Source: Spisula solida
Lineage: Eukaryota; Mollusca; Bivalvia; Venerida; Mactridae
Direction of reading: 5' to 3'
Assembly: GCA_947247005.1 (NCBI GenBank)
Contig: OX365954.1
Span: forward strand, 4,170,001 to 4,234,000
Length of the DNA: 64,000 bases
The notes beneath the pieces were generated by a model. It searched no databases and was not told the DNA's origin. It saw only the letters and a list, made by a program, of their open reading frames with translations. The translations under genes and the position numbers were made by a program. Of this stretch, positions 1 to 12,180 are shown in pieces. The number at the start of each line of letters is the position of its first letter. Within the stretch, counting starts at the first letter, position 1.

Positions 1-55
1 AGACAAAGGTGCATGTGCATACAAAGGTGCATGTCCAGACAAAGGTGCCATGTTA
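1..55. repeat. Short tandem repeat cut by the window edge
   Basis: About three units around ACAAAGGTGCATGT; the array probably extends to the left of the window. Confidence 0.6.
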
Positions 56-469
56 CGCAATTTGTCAAAGTTTATATTTTATTACTAACCCACTTTCTTA
101 TGTCATCCTGGACTATCTCAAATTTCTGTAGACAGAAAACAATAAATTCTGTCAACTGGTGGAAAACATTATTCCTGCATGGTATGTGACTGTCTGCTTG
201 ATTTTATCCATTCCATAAATTTGCTGAGTCATTATTACCAGACAGATTTGTCTTTCAATTTATTAAGGTGTGTCAAGACAACATAAGTTAAACATGATAC
301 TTCCGGTGTTCCTCAATAAACAGAGGAAATATCAGGTAGTCAACTTCCTGAAAACCAGAGACTCCCTGAAAACTGGAATTCACCCCCAGAATTTTTGTTG
401 AAGTATCAAATAGTGCAAGCCGTTTACTGGTATAAATAGGAGGTGTCAACATTAAACATGTTCATAGAT
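56..469. other. No gene recognised
   Basis: AT-rich non-coding sequence with no ORF of note and no recognised repeat. Confidence 0.5.
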
Positions 470-810
470 GGACAAGTGGTCTTAAGTGGTAAGGGCTGCT
501 GACTGCTGATCTGAAGGTTGTAGGTTCGATCCCTACTCCAGACGGTCAGAAACTGAAATGCTTTTCAGTGTTTCCCACCTCACATAACTAAAATTACTTA
601 TAGTCTTTGGACGAGACGTTAAGCGAGGTCCCGTTTATGATACTTTACCGCGGCATGTAAAAGAACCAGAGATGCTTCTGGAACTGGGGCACCTTCTGTA
701 TCATGCACTATCCCCCAGAAACTAAAGTGACTAGCCTCTTTAAGGGGCCTCGCCCATATTGATTTCAGGTGGCGAGGATAAATAAAAGCAAATGACCAAA
801 GCAACTCTGT
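470..810 (+). mobile_element. tRNA-derived SINE (family A)
   Basis: tRNA-like head with an A-box-like AGTGGTAAGGGCTGC and a B box GGTTCGATCCC at 523-533. The body contains CTTTTCAGTGTTTCCCA and GCATGTAAAAGAACCAGAGA. The same body motifs occur in copies at about 21055-21315 (minus) and 28741-29060 (plus). The acceptor stem does not pair, so it is not a functional tRNA. Confidence 0.7.
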
Positions 811-829
811 TATCAACATGTGTCATTTT

Positions 830-1280
830 CAGGGCTCAACAAATTTTTTGGAAGGCACTCGTCCTGCAGGACTAATAGCTGAGAATTTCCACTAGTCCTG
901 CTACAATATCTACTTGTCCTGCAGGTCAATAAAGAAAAATGCATTTTTATGGTTGGGTATAAAGTTCGTCGTTTCACAAGCTTTCGCTCCGGCAATTCCG
1001 ATAAACCGTACTACGTACATACCGGAATATCCGTAGCGAAATTTTAGCCGATCAAATCGTACGGAACTAGACGGATTGAAGGCTTTTAAACAAACGGTCA
1101 ACATCCGGTTTGTACGAATTATTTCATTTTCTGTTCTACGTTCGATTAAGAGATGAAACTGATTGTATTCGGCCAGAATTTCCACTCATCCTGCAGGACG
1201 AGCGTTGCCGTTAGATTCACTCGCCCGTGGTCACTTTCTACTCTTAATTACGAGCGGACGAGTAGATTTGTTGAGCCCTG
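830..1280. mobile_element. Non-autonomous DNA transposon with 15-bp TIRs (hAT-like)
   Basis: CAGGGCTCAACAAAT at 830-844 and its exact inverse ATTTGTTGAGCCCTG at 1266-1280. The CAGGGNTC-type end resembles hAT elements. ATTTTC lies at both outer edges, a possible imperfect target duplication. The interior repeats TCCTGCAGGAC-like motifs. A 91-residue open frame on the minus strand has no recognisable protein. Confidence 0.75.
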
Positions 1281-1340
1281 ATTTTCTATTGTTAACTCTT
1301 TAACAGAGTCTACTTGTTAAATGAATGGTAGAGCCAGGTA

Positions 1341-1620
1341 GTATCAGAGTCTACTTGTGTAAGACTTGAAGAACCCGGGAGTATCAGAGTCTACTTGTGT
1401 AAGACTTGAAGAACCCGGGAGTATCAGAGTCTACTTGTGTAAGACTTGAAGAGCCCGGGAGTATCAGAGTCTACTTGTGTAAGACTTGAAGAGCCCGGGA
1501 GTATCAGAGTCTACTTGTGTAAGACTTGAAGAGCCTGGGAGTATCAGAATCTACTTGTGTAAGACTTGAAGAGCCCGGGAGTATCAGAGTCTACTTGTGT
1601 AAGACTTGAAGAGCCCAGAT
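1341..1620. repeat. 40-bp minisatellite
   Basis: Seven units of 40 bp containing AGAGTCTACTTGTGTAAGAC and GCCCGGGAGTATC, nearly identical (AACCC/GAGCCC variants), with a degenerate tail to about 1710. Confidence 0.9.
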
Positions 1621-1710
1621 TGTTGAACGTCTTGAAGAGTCCTGAGTATGGACTCTAGCCTTAGTTTATGTCTACTTGCATGGAGTATCTGAGTCTACAG
1701 AGTCCCGAGA

Positions 1711-2220
1711 ATGGACTGACTACTCATGATAATGCTGTACATGATGTAACACTAAGTCTTGCCCTACAATGTACATCAGATATTCGATGAATAATTGGCC
1801 AAGGTTAGAACTGATTTGTTGTATTCCATGTTTCATTCATCTCTTAGGAAAAACTGGAGAACCATGTGCATGTGAGAAGATTGAGCCTAGATTGAGCTGC
1901 TCCATTTTGATAAGCGCCTGATCTACATACCGCATCTGACAGTTTGGTCAACGTTTACCATTGCAAGGATAGTTCTTGAAATTCAAAAACATAATCAGAA
2001 ACTAACAACAAATCATACCTTTTCCTAAGGACTGATCAACATCAACAGGGTTTCTGGTCAGAGACTAGTGAGGGAAACATAATTTTTTCAAGGTCAGAAA
2101 AAAGTCAGGACTTTGGTAATTAGTCAGGGAAATATTAAGAAAAAGTCAGTGACTTCTTCATTACAGTTGTTGATAAGTGTCAATTCTGTTGTGAAGAAAT
2201 CCCAAAGACAGAAAATAATG
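1711..2220. other. No gene recognised
   Basis: Non-coding; stop codons in all frames and no recognised repeat. Confidence 0.5.
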
Positions 2221-2227
2221 TCCTCGC

Positions 2228-2690
2228 AAGTGACGAGGTGAACTTCTGTGATCACTCTATGTCATCAGTTGTTTGGACTTTGTCCATCCACAATTTCTTA
2301 TGAAGACAGTATCACAAGTTTGGCCTAATCTTCATGAAACTTAGTCACAATGATCATTTCAACAAAATCTAGGTCAAGTTTGATATTGTTGATATGGTGT
2401 TAAAAGTAGGTCACTATAGGGCAAATCATAACTAAATTTTATGCAATCACTACAGATGTCACAGTTTTGACCTAATCAAAGTGCAACTTGGTCACAATGA
2501 TCATCTTTACATAATCTGGGTTAAGTTCAATATTGGTCCATATTGGGTGAAAAAGGTCACAGTTGGGTCAAATCGTAGATACACCTTGTGTAGACTCTAG
2601 AGCTCACAGTTTCAACCTAATTGTATATGATCATCTCAACACAATTTAGGTCAAGTTCAAAAACTAGGTCACTGGGTCACATCATTACAA
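2228..2690 (+). mobile_element. Degenerate copy of the AGGTCA-unit mollusc element
   Basis: Contains CTTCTGTGATCACTCT, GTCCATCCACAATTT, AATCTTCATGAAACTTAGTCAC and AATCTAGGTCAAGTT, the same units as the long copy at 37854-39251, in the same orientation but diverged. Confidence 0.75.
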
Positions 2691-4110
2691 GAAAAGCATT
2701 GTTTATTGTCTGTAGAGGCGGTATTTTTCACTTTATCTTGTGAAAATAAGTCAGAATGTTTGTTTAGGTTGAGTAGAAATAAAATGTGTCAGCTGAGGTA
2801 AATTATTCTCTATAGGTCACTTAGTCACTTTAAGACTGATTGGGATACGTCTATACAATTCAACTTGTATGACTTATTGTGAGCAAAATCATATGTGATT
2901 TCTGATCAGATTATGACTTATTGGAAGAATATACAATTCAATGTGTATGCCTTATTGTGATAACCGGAAATTGACTCGTTTATACACCGTGTAGTAACTA
3001 TATATGTCAATTCAAATCATAGAAAAGCGTTTTGTATGTATCGGGAGGCTATACATTTTGCATTTTTTTTTATAAATTCAATAACTCGGTTGTTTGAGCT
3101 ATTGCATCAAATTGTACAGTAGAGTGGAAACTATCCACCATGCTCTCTGTGTAGGTCTGTATCCTGATAGTGCTTCAAGATATGAATGGCCTGTATACAT
3201 TAGAAGTATGAATGAAAACTACAGGAAATAAGTTAAAAAACTTTACTGATTTTTGCTAGAAGGTGTAAATCTAACTGTTGGATACAAATTCATTGGGAGA
3301 TGTTTGAAGTAGTTCAGTGAACAACCCTTGTGTTTGATTGGCATAATTTGGATACTGTTAGTGTCTGTCTGGTGTTTTTTATACAACATTTAAGTACAAG
3401 CATTTCATAATTAGGCAGTTTATACAGTGTTGATAACATGATATATTCTGTCTGTTACTGTGTGTATATGGGTTAGTGCTAGAAAACGTGTACATGTAAG
3501 AGGGTTTTTTCTAGGATTCTGTGCTCTTTGTCTGATAGTGTGGATTATTATTGGATATAATGTAATCAGCCAGGAGTGTGCACTGTGCATGCAGTGATCT
3601 TACGATGGAGCCAGCAGTTCATAGTGTATGTATTATACAGTATACCAGTCCGACATCAAATATATATGTTGTTAATTAAGGTTGACTTACAACTTTTGTT
3701 TGTGTTATGCCAAGATTTCTCTGACAAGATAACAAAATTTGATGGTGTAATGCCAAGTAGTGGGCAAAACTTGGCCATTTGTTTTGAAATTTTGTTGGAA
3801 ATCAACCATCTGTTATCTTCTTAATGAAGAACTTAATCTTACTTGAGTGTTTATCTAATGAAATTTATGGAATTATATATGTATGTGTATGCGCTAAATT
3901 TCTGTAATATCAGTTTGGTGGAATGAAAAGTAGCATATTTGATTATTTATATAAGTGTATTAATTTTAGTTATGATAGTGATTATTATAACATATATATA
4001 CAACATTTAGAGTATGTTATTCATTGATATATTATACAATAAATTGTTTCATAATAAATTCTAAGTAATTTTCACAATTAAATGAAATGTAGGTTTAATT
4101 TTTAACTACC
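2691..4110. other. Upstream non-coding stretch
   Basis: AT-rich. Open frames such as 3576-3824 have no recognisable protein and no splice or family support. No promoter can be assigned. Confidence 0.5.
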
Positions 4111-4114
4111 GGTA

Positions 4115-4480
4115 GTCACTCCATGCTCCTAGGTTAACCCAACTAGTATGTGCTCCTAAACCAGTGCTCCTATGTACCATTAAACAACCCTGCTCTCAGG
4201 AATACAATCAGTGCTCCTAGGAAGCTGGGACTCAGTGGCAATAAATCCTGTATTTTGCCAAACGTACCGAGTTGACGCTTATAAAATTTATGCTAGGTTA
4301 AGCCAACTAGTATGTTTTCCTTAAGGTAACCTTTAAACCAGTGTTCCTAGGTTCTGTTTAACCGACCAGTGCTCTCAAGTAACCATTGAAACCAGCGCTC
4401 CCTAGTCAAACCATCCTGTGCTGACTAAGGCAACCAACCAGTGCTCCTTAGGTTCAATTAACTAAACCAACGTTTCTTAG
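4115..4480. repeat. Degenerate array of CAGTGCTCCTAGGTTAACC-like units
   Basis: About eight loosely spaced copies of (C)CAGTGCTCCTAGG followed by AACC-type sequence, too diverged for a fixed period. Probably an old minisatellite. Confidence 0.5.
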
Positions 4481-5411
4481 GGGCGGCTGGTATTAGGGGT
4501 GGTTTATTTGGAGAGGTTGCACTGTAAACCAGACTACTTGTAGAAGCAAATTGTCTTCTCCAAACACTTCCAATAGCCTGACAAACAATATTGATTCTGC
4601 TTCAATAAATTTATGGTTTCTGTTATTTCCAAACTCAATCATTATTGCAGCAGACAAACAAATTATGTGACATTATAGCAATACAAGAAAACGTGCATAC
4701 AATGGAGTTTATGATATGAACTTGCCAAGATTATACAAGAGATCAGGGATGACATGGAGGTTTATTTCACTTAATTATGAACTTGAAATCATGAATTCAT
4801 AAAGTGGAAATCAGGAACTCAATTTTAGGGTAATATGTTTTGTTTTGTCAAATAGCCAATCTTTGGGGTCATGTATTTAGTTTGCAGAATAGCCAATCTT
4901 TGGGGTCATTTATTTTGTATGTCCTGATGATGTACATATATAGAATTTTTTTATTTTAATTGGCAGTCAAAGAGTGAGATGAAATAAATTTCTAGAATAT
5001 TGTGTCTTTTTGACCTTTCTGTTTTTGACCTTTCTGTCTTGTAAAGTAGATAACCTTTTAAAATGTTCCATAAATTAAAATTAAATTGACACCAGAAACC
5101 CAGGTAGATGTATAAAGATTAGTCCCAAACCCCTAAAAATTTTGATGATAAAGAATTCTGGGATTAATTATTACTAGGGATTAATTGATTGTCATGACCA
5201 AAACTATGATGTTACTAAATGTGGAAACCTGAAGATAATATGAATATTGTCGAGTTACATGGTCAGCAATTAGATAATATTTTGTCAATCAATTATCATA
5301 AGTTTATTTTCAATTTTAGCTAGATTTTATTTGGGGCTTGATTATCTCCCTATGTTTGAGGGTTAGAGGGAAAATAATTTCATGAAACATAGGGTCTGTA
5401 TAGACAGACTA

Positions 5412-5513
5412 CTGCCCTGCATTCAACGAAGAATCATGTGACGCACGTTTCTTACCTGGTACATAACAGGTACGAAACGCGTGTCAAGTAATTTTTCGTT
5501 GAAGGCAGGGCAG
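5412..5513. repeat. 102-nt long hairpin (inverted repeat, 47-bp arms)
   Basis: Arms 5412-5458 and 5467-5513, loop 5459-5466. By hand 39 of 47 positions pair as Watson-Crick, and some of the rest could be G-U in RNA. The outer arm is CTGCCCTGCATTCAACGAA, the inner arm CGTTTCTTACCTG. It could be a palindromic MITE or a hairpin RNA precursor. No open frame. Confidence 0.8.
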
Positions 5514-5547
5514 GTCTGCAATTATCTTGGGCAGTTCAATGAGGAGT

Positions 5548-5992
5548 ATATTAATTAGTATTAGCAGTCAGGCGTGGCTAGCGTTAGTATTAGCAGTCAG
5601 GTGTGGCTAAAGTGTCGGTATTAGCAGTCAGGTATGGCTTAAGCGTTAGTATTAGCAGTCAGGTGTGGCTAGCGTCAGTATTAGCAGTCAGATGTGGCTA
5701 GCATTAGTATTAGCAGTCAGATGTGGCTAGTGTTAGTATTAGCAGTCAGGTGTGGCTAGCATTAGTATTAGCAGTCAGGTGTGGCTAGTGTTAGTATTTG
5801 CAGCTTGTCAGGTGTGGCTAGTGTTAGTATTTGCAGCTTGTCAGGTGTGGCTAGTGTTAGTATTTGCAGCTTGTCAGGTGTGGCTAGTGTTAGTATTTGC
5901 AGCTTGTCAGGTGTGGCTAGTGTTAGTATTAGCAGTCAGATGTGGCTAGCATTAGTATTAGCAGCTAGTCAGGTGTGGCTACGTAACGTTAC
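5548..5992. repeat. 29/33-bp minisatellite
   Basis: About 14 units around CAGGTGTGGCTAGTGTTAGT. The left and last units are about 29-30 bp (ATTAGCAGT linker); four inner units are 33 bp with TTTGCAGCTTGT. The 33-bp units keep frame, which creates spurious open frames at 5752-6029. Confidence 0.9.
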
Positions 5993-7160
5993 ATGTAGAT
6001 CAGCTGTTGGTATATTATGTGTTTATTGATCAGTTATTAGATACCATGTAACACATCATCTGCCTCTCTTATTATAACTAATTACTGGTATCAGCTAGTT
6101 TACATACGTCTACATGTTTCTGAGGGAAAATTATTTGCTTTCCATGAAAAACAGGATTTTTCAAAGTTAATTTTTCATGATTAAGAAGAGCGGAGTGAGT
6201 AAAGCACATGGTGTCATGTCTGTTGAGAGCAATATTTTAATGATTAAATTTTCCTTTAATCGCCAAAAATCAGTGTTTTCATTGGTTCATAATGTAGGTT
6301 ATATTCTAATATCATTTTATACACTGTTAATTGCACATTATGTATATATAATATGTCAAAACATAGTGTGTCATGATCAACAAACAACTTGAAATTCTAT
6401 GCATCATGTCAGATCAGGAAGCTAACTACCAGTGGTTGACGACTCAACAATTTATATTAGTTGACAATTAGTCTGTTTATGTGTAACAATTTATGTGCAC
6501 AAGAAATCTCGGGGAATATATTGCATATAGTTTATATGCTATACAACTTAGAGTGTGCATGGTTTTGTATTTATATGTTTGTGCAATTCGAATACTCTGG
6601 ACTTATTGATCTAAGTTGAAATGCGGAATGAATCACGATTGCACGATAAACATTTAAGTCGATGTTTTCGTGTATTCAATATACTTGTTTGTAGTTGAAT
6701 GATTACTGAACGCTGATATAAATCTTATGATTTTTACATGATTTTATATTATATTAATGTAATAACTTGGGGAGTTTAACTTGTGCAGTTAATGATTTTG
6801 ATCTGGCATGTAAAGTGGGTGAGATCTGATGAGATGATAATGGTACGCTGCATCATTTAAATTAAACGAGACACTTCACATTAAAATTTAAATTAAAACT
6901 GAAGTTGGAGGAATGTTATATTTATTGTGAAAAAAAGAAGAAAATATTTTGATGACCTGGAATTATTTTGTAAAAATACAATGCACTTATGTTATTGGCG
7001 GTGATATTCATCCAGTGATGTTGTTTTTGGAATTCTCAGTCACTGTGCACTGGTGATAGTGATGGCAGCTTAAATCATCTGGTGTTTTTAAACTTGGATT
7101 TTAGTGTTTTTGTTGTTGTTGGAGTAATATTATTGCTTTGAGAGTGTTGTTTCTATAGAC
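5993..7160. other. Region upstream of the kinase gene's first recognised exon
   Basis: AT-rich, no gene recognised. It presumably holds promoter or 5' UTR sequence, but no core promoter element can be assigned with confidence. Confidence 0.4.
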
Positions 7161-7202
7161 ATGATGGTGGATGTTGATCAACATGTGTCTCCAGAGACTC
7201 AG
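7161..7202 (+). CDS. CDK17: PCTAIRE kinase (CDK16/17/18-like), coding exon 1
   Basis: This is the probable first coding exon, 14 codons beginning MMVDVDQHV and ending at CAG followed by the donor GTAACG. An in-frame TAA at 7125 precedes the ATG with no other ATG between them. The exon ends in phase 0 and joins exon 2 (9501) in the only frame that gives kinase N-terminal sequence, which is the main support. The bases before the ATG (TTTCTATAG, then AC) also look like a 3' splice site, so a 5' UTR exon may lie upstream. I do not recognise these 14 residues in any family. A transcript could instead start at the double Met in exon 2. No TATA-box promoter was identified. Confidence 0.55.
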
Positions 7203-8860
7203 GTAACGTACAGAACAACATTCCTGTAAATGATTGATACTTGATTGATACTTGATTGATACTTGATTGATTCGTGATTGATACGTGGGAGGATATTATA
7301 TCTGCTGTGAATCAATTAAGTCCATAATTGATTTTGTAATGACTCACTGTCAGTGATTTTTTGGGAAAGGGTACTGGTCCATTCAGATTGGGAATTTTCA
7401 CGTTGTAACAACTTGAAATTGGGAATTTTCATGAAGCAGAAAGGCCAAATAAAACAGAAAAAGAGATTACATGTGACTGTTTACTGGTTTCTATTAACTT
7501 TAATGCTTGACCTCTTGTCTAAAATGTCCACAACTCTTTCATTTTATGTCAGAATTTGAAATTTCTTTTTTAAAATGTTCATTGGAAATTTCTTCCTTCA
7601 AATTTGGGAAAATTATAGCCTTTTTTCGAAATTGGGAAGGTACCATTTACTGGTAGCAAACAAAGAAGGAAAATGTCACTGAGTGTTTACTTGATTGATT
7701 TTATTTGGAAATAAACTAGTTGTATCCTTTTACTCGGTCTGTCGGTCGGTCGGTCGGTCAGTCAGTCGGTCAGTGCTGCCATGTTAAAAATGTGCTATGT
7801 CAGTTTACGCTTTTGAAATTGATCAAGTGTTTTGTTATAAGCATGTTTCTTGGTGTTAATATGTCAGACCCTTTATCGTGTTTCTGTTTTAAAGTTCCCT
7901 TTTTATGTTCGATATTATTTCAAGTTCAAGTATATTGTTTACATGTATATTGTTTGTACAGTGTGACAAACATTTGAGGTGGATACGGAGGGTTTACCAA
8001 TTTTGTGAAAATGTGGGCGTCCTTTCTATAGTTAATATGTAATAACTTAGCATATACACAATTTGTTCTAGCTCCCAGTTAACAATTGAAGTATGCAATG
8101 TATACATATACAATATCTAACGGTTTCCTAGAATATAAGTTTGAGTAATTAAATGTATCATTTAATCAAATACCAATATTTAAGATTGGATAAAGTTTGG
8201 TATGGCATTAGACATTTTTCAAAATCTTTTTTTTTGTAACCGCAGAAGACCCTATTTATTGAAAAAAGAGTTTAATTACAGATTTAAGTATGTAACAATC
8301 CTATGCGCAATTATTGTTCATGAATTAAATCATGAAAAGTTCATGAACCATTGCATATCTATATATTCATAACCTTAAACTAAATGGCCACACCTGCAAT
8401 ATTATGACATTCACAAACTATGCTATTCATGAAATTTGATAAAGCTCAGAAATATATTCAATAATTACAGTAACTGTTGGTGTAAATAATATTATGCTGC
8501 GTAACAAAACTGTTTTTAAATTAGTACATTTTATGTGATATTAGAACATTTTTAGAACATTTTATGTGATATTAGAACATTTTATGTGATATTAGAGATG
8601 TATTGCTTTATGGTGGCTGCCATATAATATTGATAACAAATTATGTTTCACTGTTTGGTCACCTATATATAGATAGGAGTACATATTAAATGAACAAAAC
8701 TTACTAATGACATAAAGAGAAGAAATTATACATGCATAAATATCTTCTGCTGATTAAGCAAGTTGGTGTGTGCTGTAGTCTTCAGTATACAAAATTTTAT
8801 TACAATTGTATATTTCAATCAAGCACTAATTGTCCAGATATAAATAAACATTATAGTGAA
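7203..8860 (+). other. Intron 1, left part
   Basis: Non-coding. It contains a short 13-bp array (TTGATTGATACTT-type units, about 7228-7290), a GTCGGTCG simple run at about 7735-7775 resembling the start of dispersed mollusc elements, and three 26-bp repeats around TTAGAACATTTTATGTGATA at about 8522-8596. Nothing else is recognised. Confidence 0.5.
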
Positions 8861-8864
8861 ATGC

Positions 8865-9500
8865 TTTTTGCTGGGTGCCATGTTATATTTATTGTTTTGC
8901 TTATGCTAAATGCAGGGCCCCATATTATGATGAATGTTTTGTACTTTTTGCAGGGAACCACCTTATAATGAGTGTTATGTGTATGCATATTGCAGGGTGC
9001 TATGTTAAATGAATGTTATGTTTATGCTTATTGCAGGGAACCACCTTATAATCAGTGTTATGTGTATGCATATTGCTGGGTGCTATGTTAAATGAATGTT
9101 TTGTTTATACTTATTGCTGGGTGCCATACTATAATGAATGTTTTGTTTATACTTATTGCTGGGTGCCATACTATAATGAATGTTTTGTTTATACTTATTG
9201 CTGGGTGCCATACTATAATGAATGTTTTGTTTATACTTATTGCTGGGTGCCATACTATAATGAATGTTTTGTTTATACTTATTGCTGGGTGCCATGTTAT
9301 AATGAATGTTTTGTTTATGCTTATTGTTGGGTGCCATGTTATAATGAATGTTTTGTTTATACTTATTGCTGGGTGCCATGTTATAATGAATGTTTTATTT
9401 ATGCTTATTGCTGGTTGCCATGTTATAATGAATGTTTTGTTTATGCTTTATATTGCTGGGTGCCATACTATAATGAATGTTTTGTTTATGCTTATTGCAG
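8865..9500 (+). repeat. 42-bp minisatellite ending at the exon 2 splice acceptor
   Basis: About 14-15 tandem units of roughly 42 bp. Each contains TTATTGCTGGGTGCCA followed by an AT-rich stretch with AATGAATGTTTTG. The right edge is the real exon 2 acceptor, TTATTGCAG followed by GGTGCCA, so each unit is a copy of the splice-site region. Units from about 9075 rightwards carry TG where the real site has AG. Four left-hand units keep AG (8914-8915, 8952-8953, 8994-8995 and 9035-9036). Because 42 is a multiple of three, long open frames run through the array on both strands. They are not treated as genes. Confidence 0.9.
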
Positions 9501-9723
9501 GGTGCCAGCGCTGGATACCCAGGTGTAGTACATCCCGTGCCAAGGCGGTGGCAGAACGGCATTCAGCATCTAACCAAAATGATGAATCTGAAGAAACTAA
9601 AACGTCGCTTGTCACTGACATTTAAAGGAAACCGTGGATTGAACAACAGTCTCTCTGACCTGGCTGAGCAAATGACAATTGAAGATAGTAATGGATTAAC
9701 CAAAGACAGAAATTCTAGTGCAG
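9501..9723 (+). CDS. CDK17: PCTAIRE kinase (CDK16/17/18-like), coding exon 2
   Basis: Residues 15-88 of the composite protein plus the first base of codon 89 (phase 1 donor, CAG before GTAACT). The diagnostic part follows the double Met at residues 41-42: NLKKLKRRLSLTFKG, then SLSDLAEQMTIED. This matches the N-terminal regulatory extension of vertebrate CDK17 (basic KRRLSLT block, then LSELAEQMTIE). In PCTAIRE kinases this extension carries phosphorylation sites that control activity; RRLS here is a basophilic kinase-type site. The segment before the double Met (GASAGYPG...QHLTK) is not recognised and may exist only in transcripts that include exon 1. The acceptor TTATTGCAG lies inside the end of a minisatellite, so this exon border was the template or the edge of the array. 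Confidence 0.9.
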
Positions 9724-9774
9724 GTAACTGGTTTGTTTATGTTTTCAATATACCCATATATATAATATACATTG

Positions 9775-10635
9775 TAGGGTTGGATACCGTTAAGAACGAA
9801 ACGATACCGCGGTACAGACGAAACGATACGGTAATTTAATGATACCGATACCGATATGTATGCTGTGACTTGAATTCCGATCAGAGTAAAGTACGGATGG
9901 CAATCTCATGCATTATTAGTGCACTATGGCTCCTTACATTCATGATGACTGGCTAGAGCAACGAACGAGAACTCTGCTAGGATATTGTACGTATTGGTTA
10001 CCGTATGTACGGGTTTTATCGTGTCTGCAATTCCCCAGGTTTCCTATACTTTCTGAAAATAGTCCACGATAGAATGCCTGTTTGTTTGATTCGGTGCAGA
10101 TTGAACGTATCGGAAAGTGGTTTGGTAATGCGGAATATGCAATATTATGGACAGGGATACATAATTTAAGACTTTACAACGCGTGCATACAGTTTTCTTA
10201 CCTGTTTCGCGGAGTGTTTCGAACATGGTACATGGTTTGGTGTTGATATTGTGCTTTAACCGGAGATGTTATAATAAATTGCTCGTACCGTATGCGGGCA
10301 GAATGTATTGCAGGCGTTGCATACACCGCCGTCTTTTTTTCTGACGAAATATGACCACACTATCGATCTTTTTGTTCTATTTCTGACTAGTGTGCGCTGA
10401 AGTTGCGGAACGTAATTACCATTCTGTTGCCCGTATGATTGAAGAGTCAATGATGACGTCATCGGGGAATACCAGAATAATAGATCTTGTAAACCAAAAC
10501 TAACAAACTAGGAATTATTTCCTAACATGAAGTGGAGCTGATAACGGTACCGGTATTTCTGAAAAGGTATATACCGGTATATTTTAAAATGAGTTTTGGT
10601 ACGGTTCAAGTACCGAGTACCGGTATCCAACCCTA
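9775..10635. mobile_element. Non-autonomous DNA transposon with 15-bp perfect TIRs
   Basis: TAGGGTTGGATACCG at 9775-9789 and exact inverse CGGTATCCAACCCTA at 10621-10635; 861 bp overall. Both ends repeat GATACCG/CGGTATC motifs. It lies 50 bp after the exon 2 donor. Flanks TACATTG and TACATGT may be a diverged target duplication. No transposase frame. Confidence 0.85.
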
Positions 10636-12180
10636 TACATGTGATTGAGCACACTCTGCATGCTGGCAAAAATATCGCTGCTTTGATGTTTGAGGCCATT
10701 GTTGTTCATTTGGGGTTGTCAGATTTAAGCACAGACTGCTAACTATTACTAACTGTCATCTGGAAAATCACAGTCCAATTCCCATTTTTGGCAATGTATG
10801 CTGTTCAAAAGTGAAGACCTTCGCATATGGAAGATCAGAGTTCGTTCACTTTTTGGGCAAGGTATGTTGTTCCACAGCCATCTTAGTCCTCCACATGTGG
10901 AGAAGAAAAAAAGGCATAAAATAGATGAAACATTCTTACAAAGTTTTATGATAATGCATTGACTCTTTCAAAATAGAATATCTCTATGATTATGTTCGTA
11001 AATAATCAGTCATCATAGAAGAATTATGTGACCTAGTAGCTTCTGATAAAACGTCTATGTTGACTGCTTTCTTTACAATTTATCTTGATATGTTTTCTTT
11101 AATCACTCTGGGATCAGTCTGATGGACTGGTTCTCTGTCAGGATTCCATAAAACGTTCATAGGCCAGACAAGAAAATGTCTAGTTTCTGGTTTTCTGACC
11201 TTCTCTCACTTTTAACGTTGGTTTTGAAATACTGTTGCGGTATAAAGGTCTCTTAAAAGGTGCAGAAATTTAACTGTCATATCAATGGTACTACCGATGG
11301 TGTCAATCGCAGAAAATAGGACTTCACACAAAGTTCATAATCCTTCTTGATTTTTAACAAATTGACAAACATGCCTCTATATTCCCTTTTAAACATCTAA
11401 GTACTGCACGTAAAAGGTCAATCATCACTAAATGTGTATCTCCACTTACTTGAAAAGCTTATTACAGTGATTTGCCAGTGAGTTTTACCCCTATAATCAT
11501 CAGTATTGATACATTTTCGAACACAAAAAGCCTATCAAAATGCATCAAATTTGATGAGGGCTAATTTCCATACAGATGTCTCAGGCAATTTGTGGGAAGA
11601 AACCTACTGACTGACTCAATCATGTATATACATGTGTCTAGTTTTATCAGTCTGTAACCACTGGAAACAAGGTAATGTTTTAGGCCGGACTCTCAGCTCT
11701 GAAATGTCGGTGAAGGTGTACTTTTAATGTCAATTATAAGAGAGAAAACAGGTCAATCCACAGGTGCTACCCTGCTTTTGTTACATACAGATAGGAAGTT
11801 TATCTTGCTTCTTCTTGTATTTATGGGTTTCTGTGTGATTTTCAAGATATTTGATTGACAGAATAATGTTGGTTACCATGACAAACAACATTCTTGATTT
11901 GTGTATGTTATGATTGTTAGCAGGTTGTTCAGGGATGTTGGATTCAGATGTAGATATACCTGCCGCTGTAAAGTTCAATATAGGGTCACTAGGGTTTGAA
12001 ACTTACACCATTAAGATTGCCAAGTCTTCAGGGCTTTTTAATGACCTATCATCTCTAAATATATATTTGATTTTTGTGGCTTTTAATGCCTGAAATTGGG
12101 GGAAAGCTGCTTTACTATTATTGTAGCCGAACAGTAGAACAGTGTGCACATGCTATTGTATGTGTGCAGTAATGCATTTT
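10636..12180. other. Intron 2 stretch without recognised features
   Basis: Non-coding. Short open frames only, with no family similarity and no splice support. Confidence 0.5.

Noticed and set aside
5752..6029. Small repeat proteins around VWLVLVFAACQ
   Set aside because: Artefact of the 33-bp units; no family similarity.
9055..9625. Three overlapping long frames (157, 177 and 98 codons) of Cys/Tyr- or Asn/Lys-rich repeats
   Set aside because: All are readings of the 42-bp array in different frames and strands; only the frame continuing after 9501 is genic, and it starts at the splice acceptor.
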